A DNA stretch of 64,000 bases, from contig NZ_QBUC01000014.1 in the NCBI RefSeq assembly GCF_003058165.1, forward strand, positions 1 to 64,000. Reading direction: 5' to 3'. Below are positions 26,708 through 34,980 of the stretch, in pieces (the stretch's first letter is position 1; every line of letters begins with the position of its first letter). A program made the position numbers and the translations under genes. This DNA comes from Paenisporosarcina sp. OV554. Its GTDB lineage: Bacteria > Bacillota > Bacilli > Bacillales_A > Planococcaceae. The notes beneath the pieces were generated by a model, which was not told the origin of the DNA, did no database searches, and was given only the letters and a program-made list of their open reading frames with translations.

Positions 26708-27252
26708 TTAATTGTTCAATGGGTTATTATTTTTATCATAATAGGTTAATACAGCTGGGAAAGTTTGTTTAAATTGACTTGGGGTTTTTTTGTATTTAAC
26801 AAACACTTCATCTTCGGAGACATCAGAAGTAAAACTGAATTCTTCATGGATCAACTCAACCGAGATATAATCAATCTTATGGTTACTGTTTTTACCGAAT
26901 AATATCCCGTACATACCCCTATGTTTTTATTTCTTCATAAGAAATACCATTTGTACCGTGTTCTGAATGCTCCATTTTAAACTTCCCATTTAACCGTTTA
27001 ATCAAATGAGCATAACCTAGATCATCATTCTCCAATTGGAATAAAGCGATATTCGATTTAGAACCATCTAATTGCACAACTTCGATTAATTTCGAATTAA
27101 TCTCATCGTGATCTCCTCTATTTAACCAGTCGTTTAATCCAGTTTGGATGGATTGTTCATCGGTTTTAAATCCTATTGATTAAAATAAAACATGACATTC
27201 GCAAAAGTTAGCATTAGTACAATTATGAAAAAAACTTACCTTTTTTGATCAT
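26708..27252 (-). pseudogene. Membrane-anchored secreted protein, multiply frame-broken
   Basis: From ATG 27252 (GGAGG upstream) the minus strand reads MIKKGKFF. After a shift in a T-run comes FIIVLMLTFANVMFYFN, a membrane segment. After a further shift comes TDEQSIQTGLNDWLNRGDHD, EINSKLIEVVQLDGSKSNIA and LFQLENDDLGYAHLIKRLNG up to EEIKT. One more shift gives MYGILFGKNSNHKIDYIS and a stop at 26708. Joined, this is a protein of about 180 residues with one N-terminal anchor. Three or more shifts make it non-functional. Only the last 68 codons form an open frame with a start. Family not recognised. Confidence 0.7.
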
Positions 27253-27338
27253 CATTTATCCTCCATACGTCACCTGACTAGTACTATCCCAACACATTTC
27301 TCATCATTTAATTTCGGTAGGACAACAGCTTTTATTAT

Positions 27339-27566
27339 GTGAAGCTGGTAATTTCTTATCTTATCTATATGTTCGATTTTTTTACTGATTGTTCCTCCTT
27401 GTTAAATGAATTTATTCAAGAACTTAGTGTTCAGTTGCCAAACCAGTATGTTTCAAAAGAAAACAATTTCATCTTCGTATCAACAGAAATTCTGCTTTTG
27501 ATTGATCCATGTGCTTTCTTTACAATAATGTGTGATGAATCAAATCTTAGTTACATAGACATATAG
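27339..27566 (+). CDS. Doubtful open frame upstream of ymaF
   Basis: A 75-codon GTG-started frame ends 30 bases before ymaF. The middle part, SLLNEFIQELSVQLPNQYVS, looks protein-like, but the N-terminus is unusual and there is no good ribosome site. It may be the remnant of a gene co-transcribed with ymaF. No family recognised. Confidence 0.25.
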   Translation: MKLVISYLIYMFDFFTDCSSLLNEFIQELSVQLPNQYVSKENNFIFVSTEILLLIDPCAFFTIMCDESNLSYIDI

Positions 27567-27596
27567 AGGCAACTTGTAGAATAAGGAGGGTATTTT

Positions 27597-27920
27597 GTGC
27601 ACGAGCATAATATTTTGGGAATACAATGGAATCAAGGCAATGTACATGTTCACCAATATTCCACGGAAACGACGATAAATGTTGGACATTCGCATCTCGT
27701 TCAGGGAACAACTTCTGCTGCCAATAACACGATGGTTCACGTTCATTATTATCAGGGAACAACCACCTTTGTGGGGCATGTTCATCAATTTTCCGGGACT
27801 ACGGGACCTCCTGTCTATATGACCGATGGGACACATTTGCATGAATTTTCTGGTACGACTACCTTTAATAATGGACACGTACATTCTTATTCAGGATTCA
27901 CAGGAAGAAATTTTTCCTAA
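27597..27920 (+). CDS. ymaF: YmaF-family histidine-rich repeat protein
   Basis: 107 residues built of five tandem repeats of about 18-25 aa, each with an H-x-H pair and a GTT turn (for example GNVHVHQYSTETT, GHSHLVQGTT, VHVHYYQGTT, GHVHQFSGTT, GTHLHEFSGTT, then GHVHSYSGFTG). This is the YmaF family, found in spore formers; its function is unknown and the spaced histidines suggest metal binding. The GTG start has AGGAGGG 6 bases upstream. No signal peptide. A plus-strand terminator follows at 28.04 kb. Confidence 0.9.
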   Translation: MHEHNILGIQWNQGNVHVHQYSTETTINVGHSHLVQGTTSAANNTMVHVHYYQGTTTFVGHVHQFSGTTGPPVYMTDGTHLHEFSGTTTFNNGHVHSYSGFTGRNFS

Positions 27921-28043
27921 ACATACCTTACAGAAAAAACAAAAGAATGATTCAAGATGAGTTACATAGGGGACCTCAGTTGATAATTGTCCAATGGAAA
28001 AGGGAATAGTCTGTTCCAGGTGTTAATCAAAATCAAAAAAAGG

Positions 28044-28078
28044 AAAGCCACCATCATTAATTTGATAGTGGCTTTTTC
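28044..28078 (+). terminator. Rho-independent terminator
   Basis: AAAGCCACCATC pairs with GATAGTGGCTTT with one mismatch, followed by TTC on the plus strand. It lies 120 bases after ymaF. Confidence 0.7.
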
Positions 28079-28172
28079 ATGAAACTGGTGGGTCATCTAC
28101 TTTGTATAAAAGAACACATAATTGACTAAGAATTATTTCTCCGATTTGTTCTTTTAAAAAATCCAGTCAACA

Positions 28173-28200
28173 AGAAAGCCATCCTGCTATGAGGATGGCT
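28173..28200 (-). terminator. Rho-independent terminator of sortase operon
   Basis: AGCCATCCT (28177-28185) and AGGATGGCT (28192-28200) form a perfect stem; TTTCTTG follows on the minus strand. It lies about 50 bases after the sortase stop. Confidence 0.7.
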
Positions 28201-28247
28201 GAGCAACTATTATACCTAACACCAATATCTCGAGATGACACTTTTTT

Positions 28248-28892
28248 CTAGTTCAATACTGAAGAAACAAGATAGGCTTCCAATATATATCGCTCTGGTG
28301 CAGCACCAATAAAATCAAATGGGTAGCACGTACTGACCGTCAGAACAGCGCGCGGTTTAGGGACAATCACAGTTCGATCATCTTCATCAACAATGCGGAC
28401 TTTCATAACTTTATAAGTAAAGGTTCCAGCTGCAGTAGTTACTTGCAGCTCATCGCCCTTGCCTACTTTGCCTAGATTTCTAAATACCGTATCCCTGTGA
28501 CCAGAAAGAATAGAGTTGTCTTTTTCCCCAGGTAATACACTATCCTCGAAATGCCCAACACCCTTTTCCAGTTCATCTTCATTTGTTCCATGAAAAATAG
28601 GAAGTTCTGATTCAAGTTTCGGAATATAAAGAGTGCCTATCTCCTCACCCATTTTTGGTCTTTCCGCATAGAGAGGCTCCTCTTTATGAGCACTCTTAGG
28701 AATGGCTGAAGAAATTTTCGGAACCTCGGATGCACCTTTAGTCTCTATTTTCTCGCCAGCAAAAAAACCTTTGGAAAAACTACTAATATTATTGTAAAAC
28801 AACCATAAACCAACAAGCACAATTAGGATTGAAAAAGAAAGAAGTATAGCCTTCTTCGGCTTTCTTCTTTCTTTTCGTTGGAGATTTGGCAT
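28248..28892 (-). CDS. Class D sortase
   Basis: 214 residues: basic N-terminus, one membrane anchor at about 15-33, a linker, then the sortase barrel from about 80. Catalytic residues are visible: His132 in LSGHRDTVF, Cys189 in LTVSTCYPF and Arg201 in ERYILEAYL. Length and motif spacing fit class D enzymes, which attach spore-former surface proteins to the wall. The start codon overlaps the stop of the substrate gene by one base (TAATG), so enzyme and substrate are translationally coupled, typical of a dedicated sortase. Confidence 0.93.
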   Translation of the reverse strand: MPNLQRKERRKPKKAILLSFSILIVLVGLWLFYNNISSFSKGFFAGEKIETKGASEVPKISSAIPKSAHKEEPLYAERPKMGEEIGTLYIPKLESELPIFHGTNEDELEKGVGHFEDSVLPGEKDNSILSGHRDTVFRNLGKVGKGDELQVTTAAGTFTYKVMKVRIVDEDDRTVIVPKPRAVLTVSTCYPFDFIGAAPERYILEAYLVSSVLN

Positions 28893-29287
28893 TACGAAAC
28901 TCTTACTCTTCTATAAAGGAATAACCCAATACCGATTAACGCTGCGCCTGCCATGGCACCATCTAGGTTATTTGAATCCGTAACGGGTAGTTTACCACCT
29001 TTAACTGTTTTTACCTTATTTGGCGCTTTAGTCACTACAGGTGGATTTGGACTTTTCACTTCTTCTTTAACCGTGTCGGCTACTTCCTCAACGGTAGTAG
29101 GAATCTCTTTAATCTGATCTGAAGTAAACTTCACATCAGCTAAAAGCGTTCCGTTTATGTCAAACAGTTGTATTAACAAATAGTCTCCTTCTAATACTTC
29201 CATTTGCATCAACTCTGCAGCAGATACTTGAGTCTTATTATTACCTTCTACAATATAAAAGCTTGCTTTCATTTTGAAAATCGACAT
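28892..29287 (-). CDS. C-terminal part of processed acidic surface protein (sorting signal)
   Basis: 131 codons from an internal ATG. It contains KMKASFYIVEGNN, then LLIQLFDINGTLLADVKF, a charged spacer, and the cell-wall sorting region GGKLPVTDSNN, a hydrophobic stretch (GAMAGAALIGIGLFLY) and an RRVRVS tail. The pentapeptide is LPVTD, not LPxTG. The frame is continuous in sense with 29295-29921: one extra A in the tract near 29296 would join them through AFEELMSIFKM. It is therefore probably the 3' part of one broken gene rather than a separate protein. Confidence 0.75.
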   Translation of the reverse strand: MSIFKMKASFYIVEGNNKTQVSAAELMQMEVLEGDYLLIQLFDINGTLLADVKFTSDQIKEIPTTVEEVADTVKEEVKSPNPPVVTKAPNKVKTVKGGKLPVTDSNNLDGAMAGAALIGIGLFLYRRVRVS

Positions 29288-29294
29288 AAGTTCT

Positions 29295-29921
29295 TCAAAG
29301 GCATTTTTCTACTTCTTTGATTTGCTCCTCAGTAGGATTTTCTGGATCTATAACCATCATTCGTTCAGCAATAGACATAAGTCTTTCACCGACTTCAGGT
29401 GAGTTTAGTTCCTCTTCAATCGATAAGAGATGGTTCATAAGATTTTCAATTTCTTCATCAGTTAGATCAATTTCTTTCATTAGTCCATCAATATCTGCCG
29501 TAATATCATCAAAATCAGGCATATCAATTGGGGTCGCAATATTTAATACGGTAAAGTATAAGTCATCTACATAAATGAAATTTTCAATCGCTTCTCCATT
29601 TTCATTTAATAATTCTATTAGTTGAAGTTCATCTAATTCGAAATCCTCATATATAGATTCCAAGTTACTGTTATCCGATTTAATAACCTCGCCCATGTAT
29701 TCTTCTAATTCTTGAATGTTTTCAAAATCAGATAAAAAGACTTGAGAATATTCTTCAAGATAGGTAACATAATCTTCCTTTGTAATAGGATATCCTCTTT
29801 CTGTACTTACTACTGTTAAATAGGCTGTTAGTTCATCGTCATTTACCTCAGCAAATGTGTTCGTTGGAACAAAGTAAAACGCTAAAAGCACAGCCACCAA
29901 GGTTACTAATATCTTCTTCAT
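29295..29921 (-). CDS. N-terminal part of processed acidic surface protein
   Basis: 208 residues: a signal peptide (MKKILVTLVAVLLAFYFVP, cleaved near TFA) followed by a very acidic domain rich in Glu/Asp (for example LEEYSQVFLSDFENIQELEE, DDITADIDGLMKEIDLTDEE). This matches the 'processed acidic surface protein' family, whose members carry a C-terminal LPxTA-type signal and neighbour a dedicated sortase. Here the frame closes at KCL, 7 bases short of the next frame with the sorting signal, by loss of one A in an A-tract. Restored, the protein is about 345 residues. Confidence 0.8.
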   Translation of the reverse strand: MKKILVTLVAVLLAFYFVPTNTFAEVNDDELTAYLTVVSTERGYPITKEDYVTYLEEYSQVFLSDFENIQELEEYMGEVIKSDNSNLESIYEDFELDELQLIELLNENGEAIENFIYVDDLYFTVLNIATPIDMPDFDDITADIDGLMKEIDLTDEEIENLMNHLLSIEEELNSPEVGERLMSIAERMMVIDPENPTEEQIKEVEKCL

Positions 29922-29944
29922 TATTTCCTCCTAAAATTAACATA

Positions 29945-29963
29945 TTACACTATATTAGTGTAA
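29945..29963. promoter_or_regulatory. Perfect palindrome upstream of acidic surface protein gene
   Basis: TTACACTA and TAGTGTAA flank a 3-bp centre. It lies 24 bases upstream of the start codon, just before the GGAGG site: an operator-like position. Confidence 0.45.
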
Positions 29964-30129
29964 ATTATTCCAAGATAATTACATGAAACTTTAGAACTAT
30001 CTTTTCGATTGAAATATTGGTAAATTAAACCATTAGTCTATTAATCCAGTACCATTTTTTCAGAACTATAGTTCCAATACCCCAATTTTTTCTTCGCCAT
30101 ATTAATTTGATGTACCCATTACTACGAAA

Positions 30130-30849
30130 TTATTCTTTTCCTATCGAATATCCGTTAAATAATCTACCTCCATGCGGTTTCAAAGCTTTATCCACTAAAT
30201 TAATTATTAGATTTTTTTCTCCATATTTGTAGTACCGATCGAAGGCTTCAACAAACCGTTTAGCATAATTTTCATCAAATTGTTTTAAGGACCGTACAAT
30301 CCACTTAGAATCCCCCATCCATTTACAGTTGGATCTCAACACAAATTCACTTAATAACACAGCTATTGTATTAGCAATAAATAATTCTTCTGCTCTATCT
30401 AAACAGCCTAAGAAATCATCTAATGCATCCGTCAGAAAATATCGTTTCGTTGTTATTGTTTGCAAAGTCCATTTTTCTGGGCCTTTTTCCAATAATATAT
30501 CTGCTTCATTTTTTATTGATTCAATGATCCCATCATCTATTAATACGATTCCTTCAGATACCATTCTTGGCAATGAAGGCCTCGCACGTAGGTAATCACT
30601 TTCAAAATAGAATTTATAAGAAGCTAAGTTATGGGCAAAAACTTCGATTGGCCAGCCGAACTCGACATGTGACTCTCGATAAGCTGAATTAATTTTTTCA
30701 TCAAATATAACAATATCTAAATCAGACATTTCTGTAGCTTCACCTCTAACTACACTCCCAGCCAATAGTGCCCCTTGGCAATTTGGATAATGTTTCTGGA
30801 TAAATTTTTCACCAGCTTCCAATGGTAATAACTTCTTTGTGTAATCCAT
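30130..30849 (-). CDS. Nucleotidyltransferase-domain protein
   Basis: About 239 residues from ATG 30849 (GAGGTGA upstream; a start 12 codons earlier has none). The pol-beta signature GALLAGSVVRGEATEMSDLDIVIF at about 30-52 has the GS turn and two metal aspartates, and IEVFAHN supplies a third-site region. The C-terminal half is helical. It resembles stand-alone MNT-type enzymes of Bacillus. Substrate unknown. It is unrelated in detail to the nucleotidyltransferase at 1.5 kb. Confidence 0.85.
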   Translation of the reverse strand: MDYTKKLLPLEAGEKFIQKHYPNCQGALLAGSVVRGEATEMSDLDIVIFDEKINSAYRESHVEFGWPIEVFAHNLASYKFYFESDYLRARPSLPRMVSEGIVLIDDGIIESIKNEADILLEKGPEKWTLQTITTKRYFLTDALDDFLGCLDRAEELFIANTIAVLLSEFVLRSNCKWMGDSKWIVRSLKQFDENYAKRFVEAFDRYYKYGEKNLIINLVDKALKPHGGRLFNGYSIGKE

Positions 30850-30979
30850 AACTGTCACCTCTTTGCGTACTTTATTTTTCATCAATCAGTTAATAAAAAT
30901 GAATGACTGCCAATTCGGGCAGCCTACATTGTACTTTCATTTTGTCTACTAAATCAGTAAAAAAATACTTTAGCAAATC

Positions 30980-31450
30980 TTATTTCTCAAATTCAATCGC
31001 TTGATTGATCAGTTTTACATTTTCTTGTTTGTTTAGGAATTTAGCACGGAAGTTTGATCTAATTTTAACGTTGCATTTCCATCTGGAATAATTTTTCTCT
31101 TCGCCTTCATTTAACAGTATTGAAAATGATAACAAAGGCTTGGTTGAATTATTTTCTCTTTTTCTAATTCTTCTGCATGATTAATCGCATATACAAAAGT
31201 ATTATTACTATCTTCATCGTTATTTGTAGCATGAGTGTATCTTGTCATTCTTCAGTAACTTCCCAATAAGATAGATTAATTTGTTTTACATTCTGTAATT
31301 CATTTCCACAGGCCGTTAATAGAATAGAACCATCAAAAACATAAATGACTTCTTCAAAATTAGCACTTTTAACCTTTAGCTAGAAAAGCATTTACCCATT
31401 GTTCAATATTTGTTAGTTCTAGAATATTTTCATTTGGCGAATTCAAATTA
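30980..31450 (-). pseudogene. Remnant of a putative lipoprotein gene
   Basis: The minus strand holds successive coding pieces in shifting frames: ENILELTNIEQWVNAFLAKG; VKSANFEEVIYVFDGSILL continuing TACGNELQNVKQINLSYWEV; TRYTHATNNDEDSNNTFVY with AINHAEELEKEKIIQPS; and FRAKFLNKQENVKLINQAIE before the stop at 30980. ILLTAC resembles a lipobox. Several shifts and no usable start make it non-functional. Family not recognised. Confidence 0.5.
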
Positions 31451-31471
31451 ACTCAGCTCCCACAATAAACA

Positions 31472-31496
31472 AATAGCTACCATAAAGGCAGCTATT
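31472..31496 (-). terminator. Rho-independent terminator
   Basis: AATAGCTACC and GGCAGCTATT form a 9-of-10 stem; on the minus strand a T-rich tract (TGTTTATT) follows. It serves the 31.5-31.7 kb gene. Confidence 0.6.
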
Positions 31497-31530
31497 CAAT
31501 AAATTTATTCTTTTTCAATAAGGGTCAGAT

Positions 31531-31713
31531 TTACAATCCGCTGCCAATATCCTTATTGCTATCACCCATGCTAAAGTTCTGACTCTCACCAGGCCGAATA
31601 TCAGGATTGGTAGGAATATGAGGATAATTATTGTTCTTCTTTTTTCTCCAATCAATGAAGCCGCCTAAACCAACTAACATAATTATTGGAACAATAAAGT
31701 ATAACCAACCCAC
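31531..31713 (-). CDS. Small single-pass membrane protein
   Basis: About 60 residues: one hydrophobic segment (GWLYFIVPIIMLVGLGGF), then WRKKKNNNYPHIPTNPDIRP and a polar tail. GTG 31713 is preferred because AAGGAA lies 9 bases before it; the GTG at 31722 abuts that site. Its own terminator follows. Family not recognised. Confidence 0.6.
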   Translation of the reverse strand: MGWLYFIVPIIMLVGLGGFIDWRKKKNNNYPHIPTNPDIRPGESQNFSMGDSNKDIGSGL

Positions 31714-31788
31714 CCTTAACACTTCCTTTTAATACCATTATATCTTTAATTTTCTTTTCTGTTATTAATTTATATAAAACATTTTGTC

Positions 31789-32073
31789 TTAATTATTGGA
31801 TTCAACAGCTGAGAAAATTTTCAATAACGACCGATCAGTCCAATGATTACCCTCTAAAGAAAATTCTTTTCTTACACATTCAAAAAGGAATCCAGTTTTT
31901 TTAGCAAGTTTGATTGAAGGTTTGTTATCCACATTAATATGTATTTAACAACGTTTGCAAAATTTTGTTTTCACTATTTCCACAATAACCCACATGATGT
32001 TGCTTTTGATTATTGCATAAGGAATAAATAATGATAATTCTTCACCAACTTGTGTTTTCTCAACTTTTATCAC
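31789..32073 (-). pseudogene. GNAT acetyltransferase remnant (RimJ/RimL-like)
   Basis: From GTG 32073 the frame reads IKVEKTQVGEELSLFIPYA, then shifts through a garbled acetyl-CoA-binding region. It resumes as INVDNKPSIKLAKKTGFLFE, followed by VRKEFSLEGNHWTDRSLLKI. The last piece is the C-terminal half of a RimJ/RimL-type GNAT (NxxSxxLAxKxGF, then WxDR). The core between the pieces is shortened and contains stops, so the gene is dead. Confidence 0.7.
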
Positions 32074-32154
32074 AATCGTCCCTCACTTACTATTTATATT
32101 TTCCTAGTAATTAGATAATTAAGATTTGCTACTTTGAATTTTACAAATCACATA

Positions 32155-32697
32155 TCATACAAGTGGTTTTTCCATTTTCATCATATAAAACCCGCTCCAC
32201 GCAAATACTATTGAAGCGATATAAAAGATGCTACCTATTGTTAGAAAATCAACTAAATATCCGGTTGCAATAACAGCAATCGCTGCTCCAATTGATGTCC
32301 AAATGTGGTAACGGCCAATTTCATTTCCTGCAGTCTCTTTATTAACTGAACGTGCTAGGACGGTTTTCTCTGAGTTTTTCTGAACGGCTCCAAGTAAACC
32401 CATGAAGATTTGCAGTACATATATATGCCAGATTTCGTAAGCAAGTGGGAAAACAAGCAAGATTAATGCCATCCCCCATGAATAAATGATTAACAGAACT
32501 TTATCTCCAGCTTGATCAGCAAATTTCCCAATCACTGGGTAACTTAGTGCTGCCGTAAGTGCAAATAATCCGTATGCCCATCCAAACTGGGCGTAACTGC
32601 TACCGACATTTTTCAGTAGCAATACATAAAACGGGAAAATCATGCTTGCTGCCATTCCAATTGTTCCTTGGTAGATAATAAATTTTCTGTAATTCAT
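32155..32697 (-). CDS. Half-size MFS-type transporter
   Basis: 180 residues with six membrane segments, half the usual 12. The MFS motif A loop is recognisable as YPVIGKFADQAGDKVLLI between helices 2 and 3. The stop is natural and the protein ends with MEKPLV, with no further MFS sequence downstream. It overlaps the FAD-oxidase gene by 4 bases (ATGA), so the two are coupled. Either a dimeric half-transporter or a truncated gene; the tight overlap favours a maintained unit. Confidence 0.75.
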   Translation of the reverse strand: MNYRKFIIYQGTIGMAASMIFPFYVLLLKNVGSSYAQFGWAYGLFALTAALSYPVIGKFADQAGDKVLLIIYSWGMALILLVFPLAYEIWHIYVLQIFMGLLGAVQKNSEKTVLARSVNKETAGNEIGRYHIWTSIGAAIAVIATGYLVDFLTIGSIFYIASIVFAWSGFYMMKMEKPLV

Positions 32698-34139
32698 TTG
32701 TGATACTCCTCATAGAAAAGATTCATGAACCGTTCATCTGGATCATACTTTTCTTTCATTTCAAAGAATTCCTCAGATCTAGGGTATGCCTCAATTAACT
32801 GTTCTTTCGTTGGGTAGTGATAGTAAGGGAGATAATAGGTTCCATCATGTTTTAAAGTTACATCAATCATATTTCGAATGACTCGCCCAGTGGTGTCGAT
32901 ACTTTCCTCACTTGTCCCTTGGTTAATAAGCATAACGAGCGCAAACATATCATCGTTTGCGTAAGACATAACGGCTTCTTCGTTTTTCCCCACATAACGA
33001 ACGGTGATATTTAATAGATTAAAATCTTCTTCATCTTTGATTGTGTCTCTTAGGTCATCAATATAGGCGGTATATTGATTGATTGGTACAAAATATTCCT
33101 GTAATACTTCTGTTTTGCTTGCGTTGTTATAGTCCATAAATAATGAATCAGAACGCATAACATTATTTCTTGAAATATACGTACCATTTATTCGCTCACT
33201 GTATTCTTTTTGAGTGTTCCAAAACATTTTTTCTCCCCACTCATTGGTTCTCGAAAGTCCTAGGAAAAATTTTGGTATCGCAATAATACTTTCCCGCTTT
33301 AAAGTCGTGTAGTTGCCCAATAAGGATTGATCATCTGCCGTGGAATAATCAGTAACATACATTTCAGTTAAAAAACTATCTGGTGGTACCGAAATCCTAG
33401 CAAGATGCATTTTTACATTTTCTTTTTGCAAAACATTCTTTGTGAAGTAGGTACTGTATTCATCGTATGAAATAGATTGAGTTTTCACTTGATATAATTC
33501 ATCTTCTGTCAAATGTAATGTGACATCTAGTATTACTCCGAATAACCCGTATCCTCCATTTACCAAACCAAAAAGTTCAGAATTTTCATCTCGACTCACA
33601 TTCAAGACTTTTCCTTGTGCATTGAGTAGTCTAAAGGATTCAACCGTTTCAATGAGTGTGTGATTCCGAATATCTCGTCCGTGGACATTTACACTTATCG
33701 AACCTCCAACTGTGAATATATTTTGTGATTGACTAACTTTTAACGCAAGACCATAAGGATTTATGTAAGATTGGATTTCCGCCCAAGTAACACCACTTTG
33801 TACGGTAATGAGCTGATTTTTTTCATCTAATTCTAGAATTTTATTATATTGCTTCACGTCAAGCATGATACCACCTGGATAAAGGGTTTGACCGCCTTGA
33901 CTATGCTGCATGCCGGCAATCGATATCTTGTCATCATGAAGATTTGCCTCACGAACGATGTTCTTTATCTCATCTTCACTATCGCTTGATTTAACTGATT
34001 TCATTTTTACAGGCAAAAGTCGTCCTCGATCTTCAACCACTGGACTAGCAAGTTGAGTTTGAAAGAGTATCAATGAACCTGCAAATATTACTGTGTATAT
34101 AATAATCACAAAATAACGAGCTCTTGAAATTTTTATCAA
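32694..34139 (-). CDS. Membrane-anchored FAD-binding oxidoreductase
   Basis: 481 residues. One N-terminal membrane anchor at about 8-28, then the PCMH/VAO-type FAD domain: GMQHSQGGQTLYPGGIMLD, VQSGVTWAEIQSYINPYG and FTVGGSISVNVHGRD. The C-terminal cap ends in YDPDERFMNLFY, as in gulonolactone-oxidase-like enzymes. The active domain probably faces outwards, given the short basic cytoplasmic N-terminus. Substrate unknown; sugar acids or alcohols are typical. Coupled to the half-size MFS protein downstream. Confidence 0.88.
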   Translation of the reverse strand: MIKISRARYFVIIIYTVIFAGSLILFQTQLASPVVEDRGRLLPVKMKSVKSSDSEDEIKNIVREANLHDDKISIAGMQHSQGGQTLYPGGIMLDVKQYNKILELDEKNQLITVQSGVTWAEIQSYINPYGLALKVSQSQNIFTVGGSISVNVHGRDIRNHTLIETVESFRLLNAQGKVLNVSRDENSELFGLVNGGYGLFGVILDVTLHLTEDELYQVKTQSISYDEYSTYFTKNVLQKENVKMHLARISVPPDSFLTEMYVTDYSTADDQSLLGNYTTLKRESIIAIPKFFLGLSRTNEWGEKMFWNTQKEYSERINGTYISRNNVMRSDSLFMDYNNASKTEVLQEYFVPINQYTAYIDDLRDTIKDEEDFNLLNITVRYVGKNEEAVMSYANDDMFALVMLINQGTSEESIDTTGRVIRNMIDVTLKHDGTYYLPYYHYPTKEQLIEAYPRSEEFFEMKEKYDPDERFMNLFYEEYHK

Positions 34140-34261
34140 CTCCTTTTTAACGCGTAATAGGTTATATTTTAGTAAATATTTTCAATATGGATGCTAATAA
34201 GAAAGCTGGATAGCTAAAATCGTATTTTGTCTCCATTTAATTAAATGTTGAAATACAGTTA

Positions 34262-34292
34262 ATAAAGAAAGAACCCTTTTGAGGTCCTTTTT
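34262..34292. terminator. Rho-independent terminator
   Basis: AAAGAACC (34268-34275) pairs with GGTCCTTT (34283-34290), with a G-U pair on the minus strand, and T-runs on both sides. It ends the GNAT gene at 34349. Confidence 0.65.
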
Positions 34293-34348
34293 GTGGTTTA
34301 CTTAATAAACTATTGTACTTAGTTGGTTCAATATAAAAACTTTTACTT

Positions 34349-34738
34349 TTATGTTTGCCATACTCCTCCAAAACCAGGTGTAAAACCACAAGTTTTATAA
34401 AAGTTAATATTGTTTTCTTCATATGTCACGGTTACAATCCCCAATCCAAAGTTTTCAGATTCTCGTATTAATTCTTTTACCAAATTAACTCCAATTCCCT
34501 GCTTTTGATACTTTGGGTGAATTATTATATCTTCCATGTAACCATGTTCTAAGCCCATTCCACAAACATAGCCAAAGCCTATTAATCTATTATTCTCATC
34601 TCTAACTCCTGCCCAAAAATTGCACCGCTCAAACAAAGTGGGATAATCTTTATCACGTCTACCCCATCCAACAAGTTCTCTTAATTCTGGTACTTCATGA
34701 TTTGATATAGGCATGTTAATTACAACTTTGTAGATCAT
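34349..34738 (-). CDS. GNAT-family N-acetyltransferase
   Basis: 129 residues. NRLIGFGYVCGMGLEHGYME is beta strands 3-4 of the fold, IIIHPKYQKQGIGVNLVKEL is motif A with the Q/R-x-x-G-x-G/A acetyl-CoA site, and NINFYKTCGFTPGF is motif B. Complete for the family. Substrate unknown. One of several GNAT genes or remnants on this island. Confidence 0.9.
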   Translation of the reverse strand: MIYKVVINMPISNHEVPELRELVGWGRRDKDYPTLFERCNFWAGVRDENNRLIGFGYVCGMGLEHGYMEDIIIHPKYQKQGIGVNLVKELIRESENFGLGIVTVTYEENNINFYKTCGFTPGFGGVWQT

Positions 34739-34788
34739 TTAATACCTCTTTTCACTTCCAAAAATGATTATGAAGAAGTCACTTTTTG

Positions 34789-34980
34789 TTATTTTCCATT
34801 ACCAGATACTACTTTAATATAGGTTTCTTCATTATTTTTAAAAAGTCTAATATAATCAATTTCTGTCCAAGTTGATTTTATATAACACTTGGTTATTTAA
34901 GGTCTTATAGCGTAATCAATATATATGTCTAAAGTATCAAAAACTGGATGATTAAACTTATCGACGTTTCGTATAAATGC
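34789..34980 (-). pseudogene. Remnant coding fragment
   Basis: One minus-strand frame, interrupted by a single in-frame TAA, reads NVDKFNHPVFDTLDIYIDYA IRP, stop, ITKCYIKSTWTEIDYIRLFK, then NNEETYIKVVSGNGK, ending at 34789. No start and no family recognised. The frame continues smoothly across the stop, which suggests a decayed gene. Confidence 0.35.

Noticed and set aside
27540-27884. 114-codon minus-strand frame opposite ymaF
   Set aside because: A shadow frame of the repetitive ymaF coding sequence without a ribosome site.
27597-27920. Tandem repeats considered as a CRISPR-like array
   Set aside because: The repeat is in the protein (His pairs and GTT turns of YmaF); DNA units are not conserved enough and there are no spacers.
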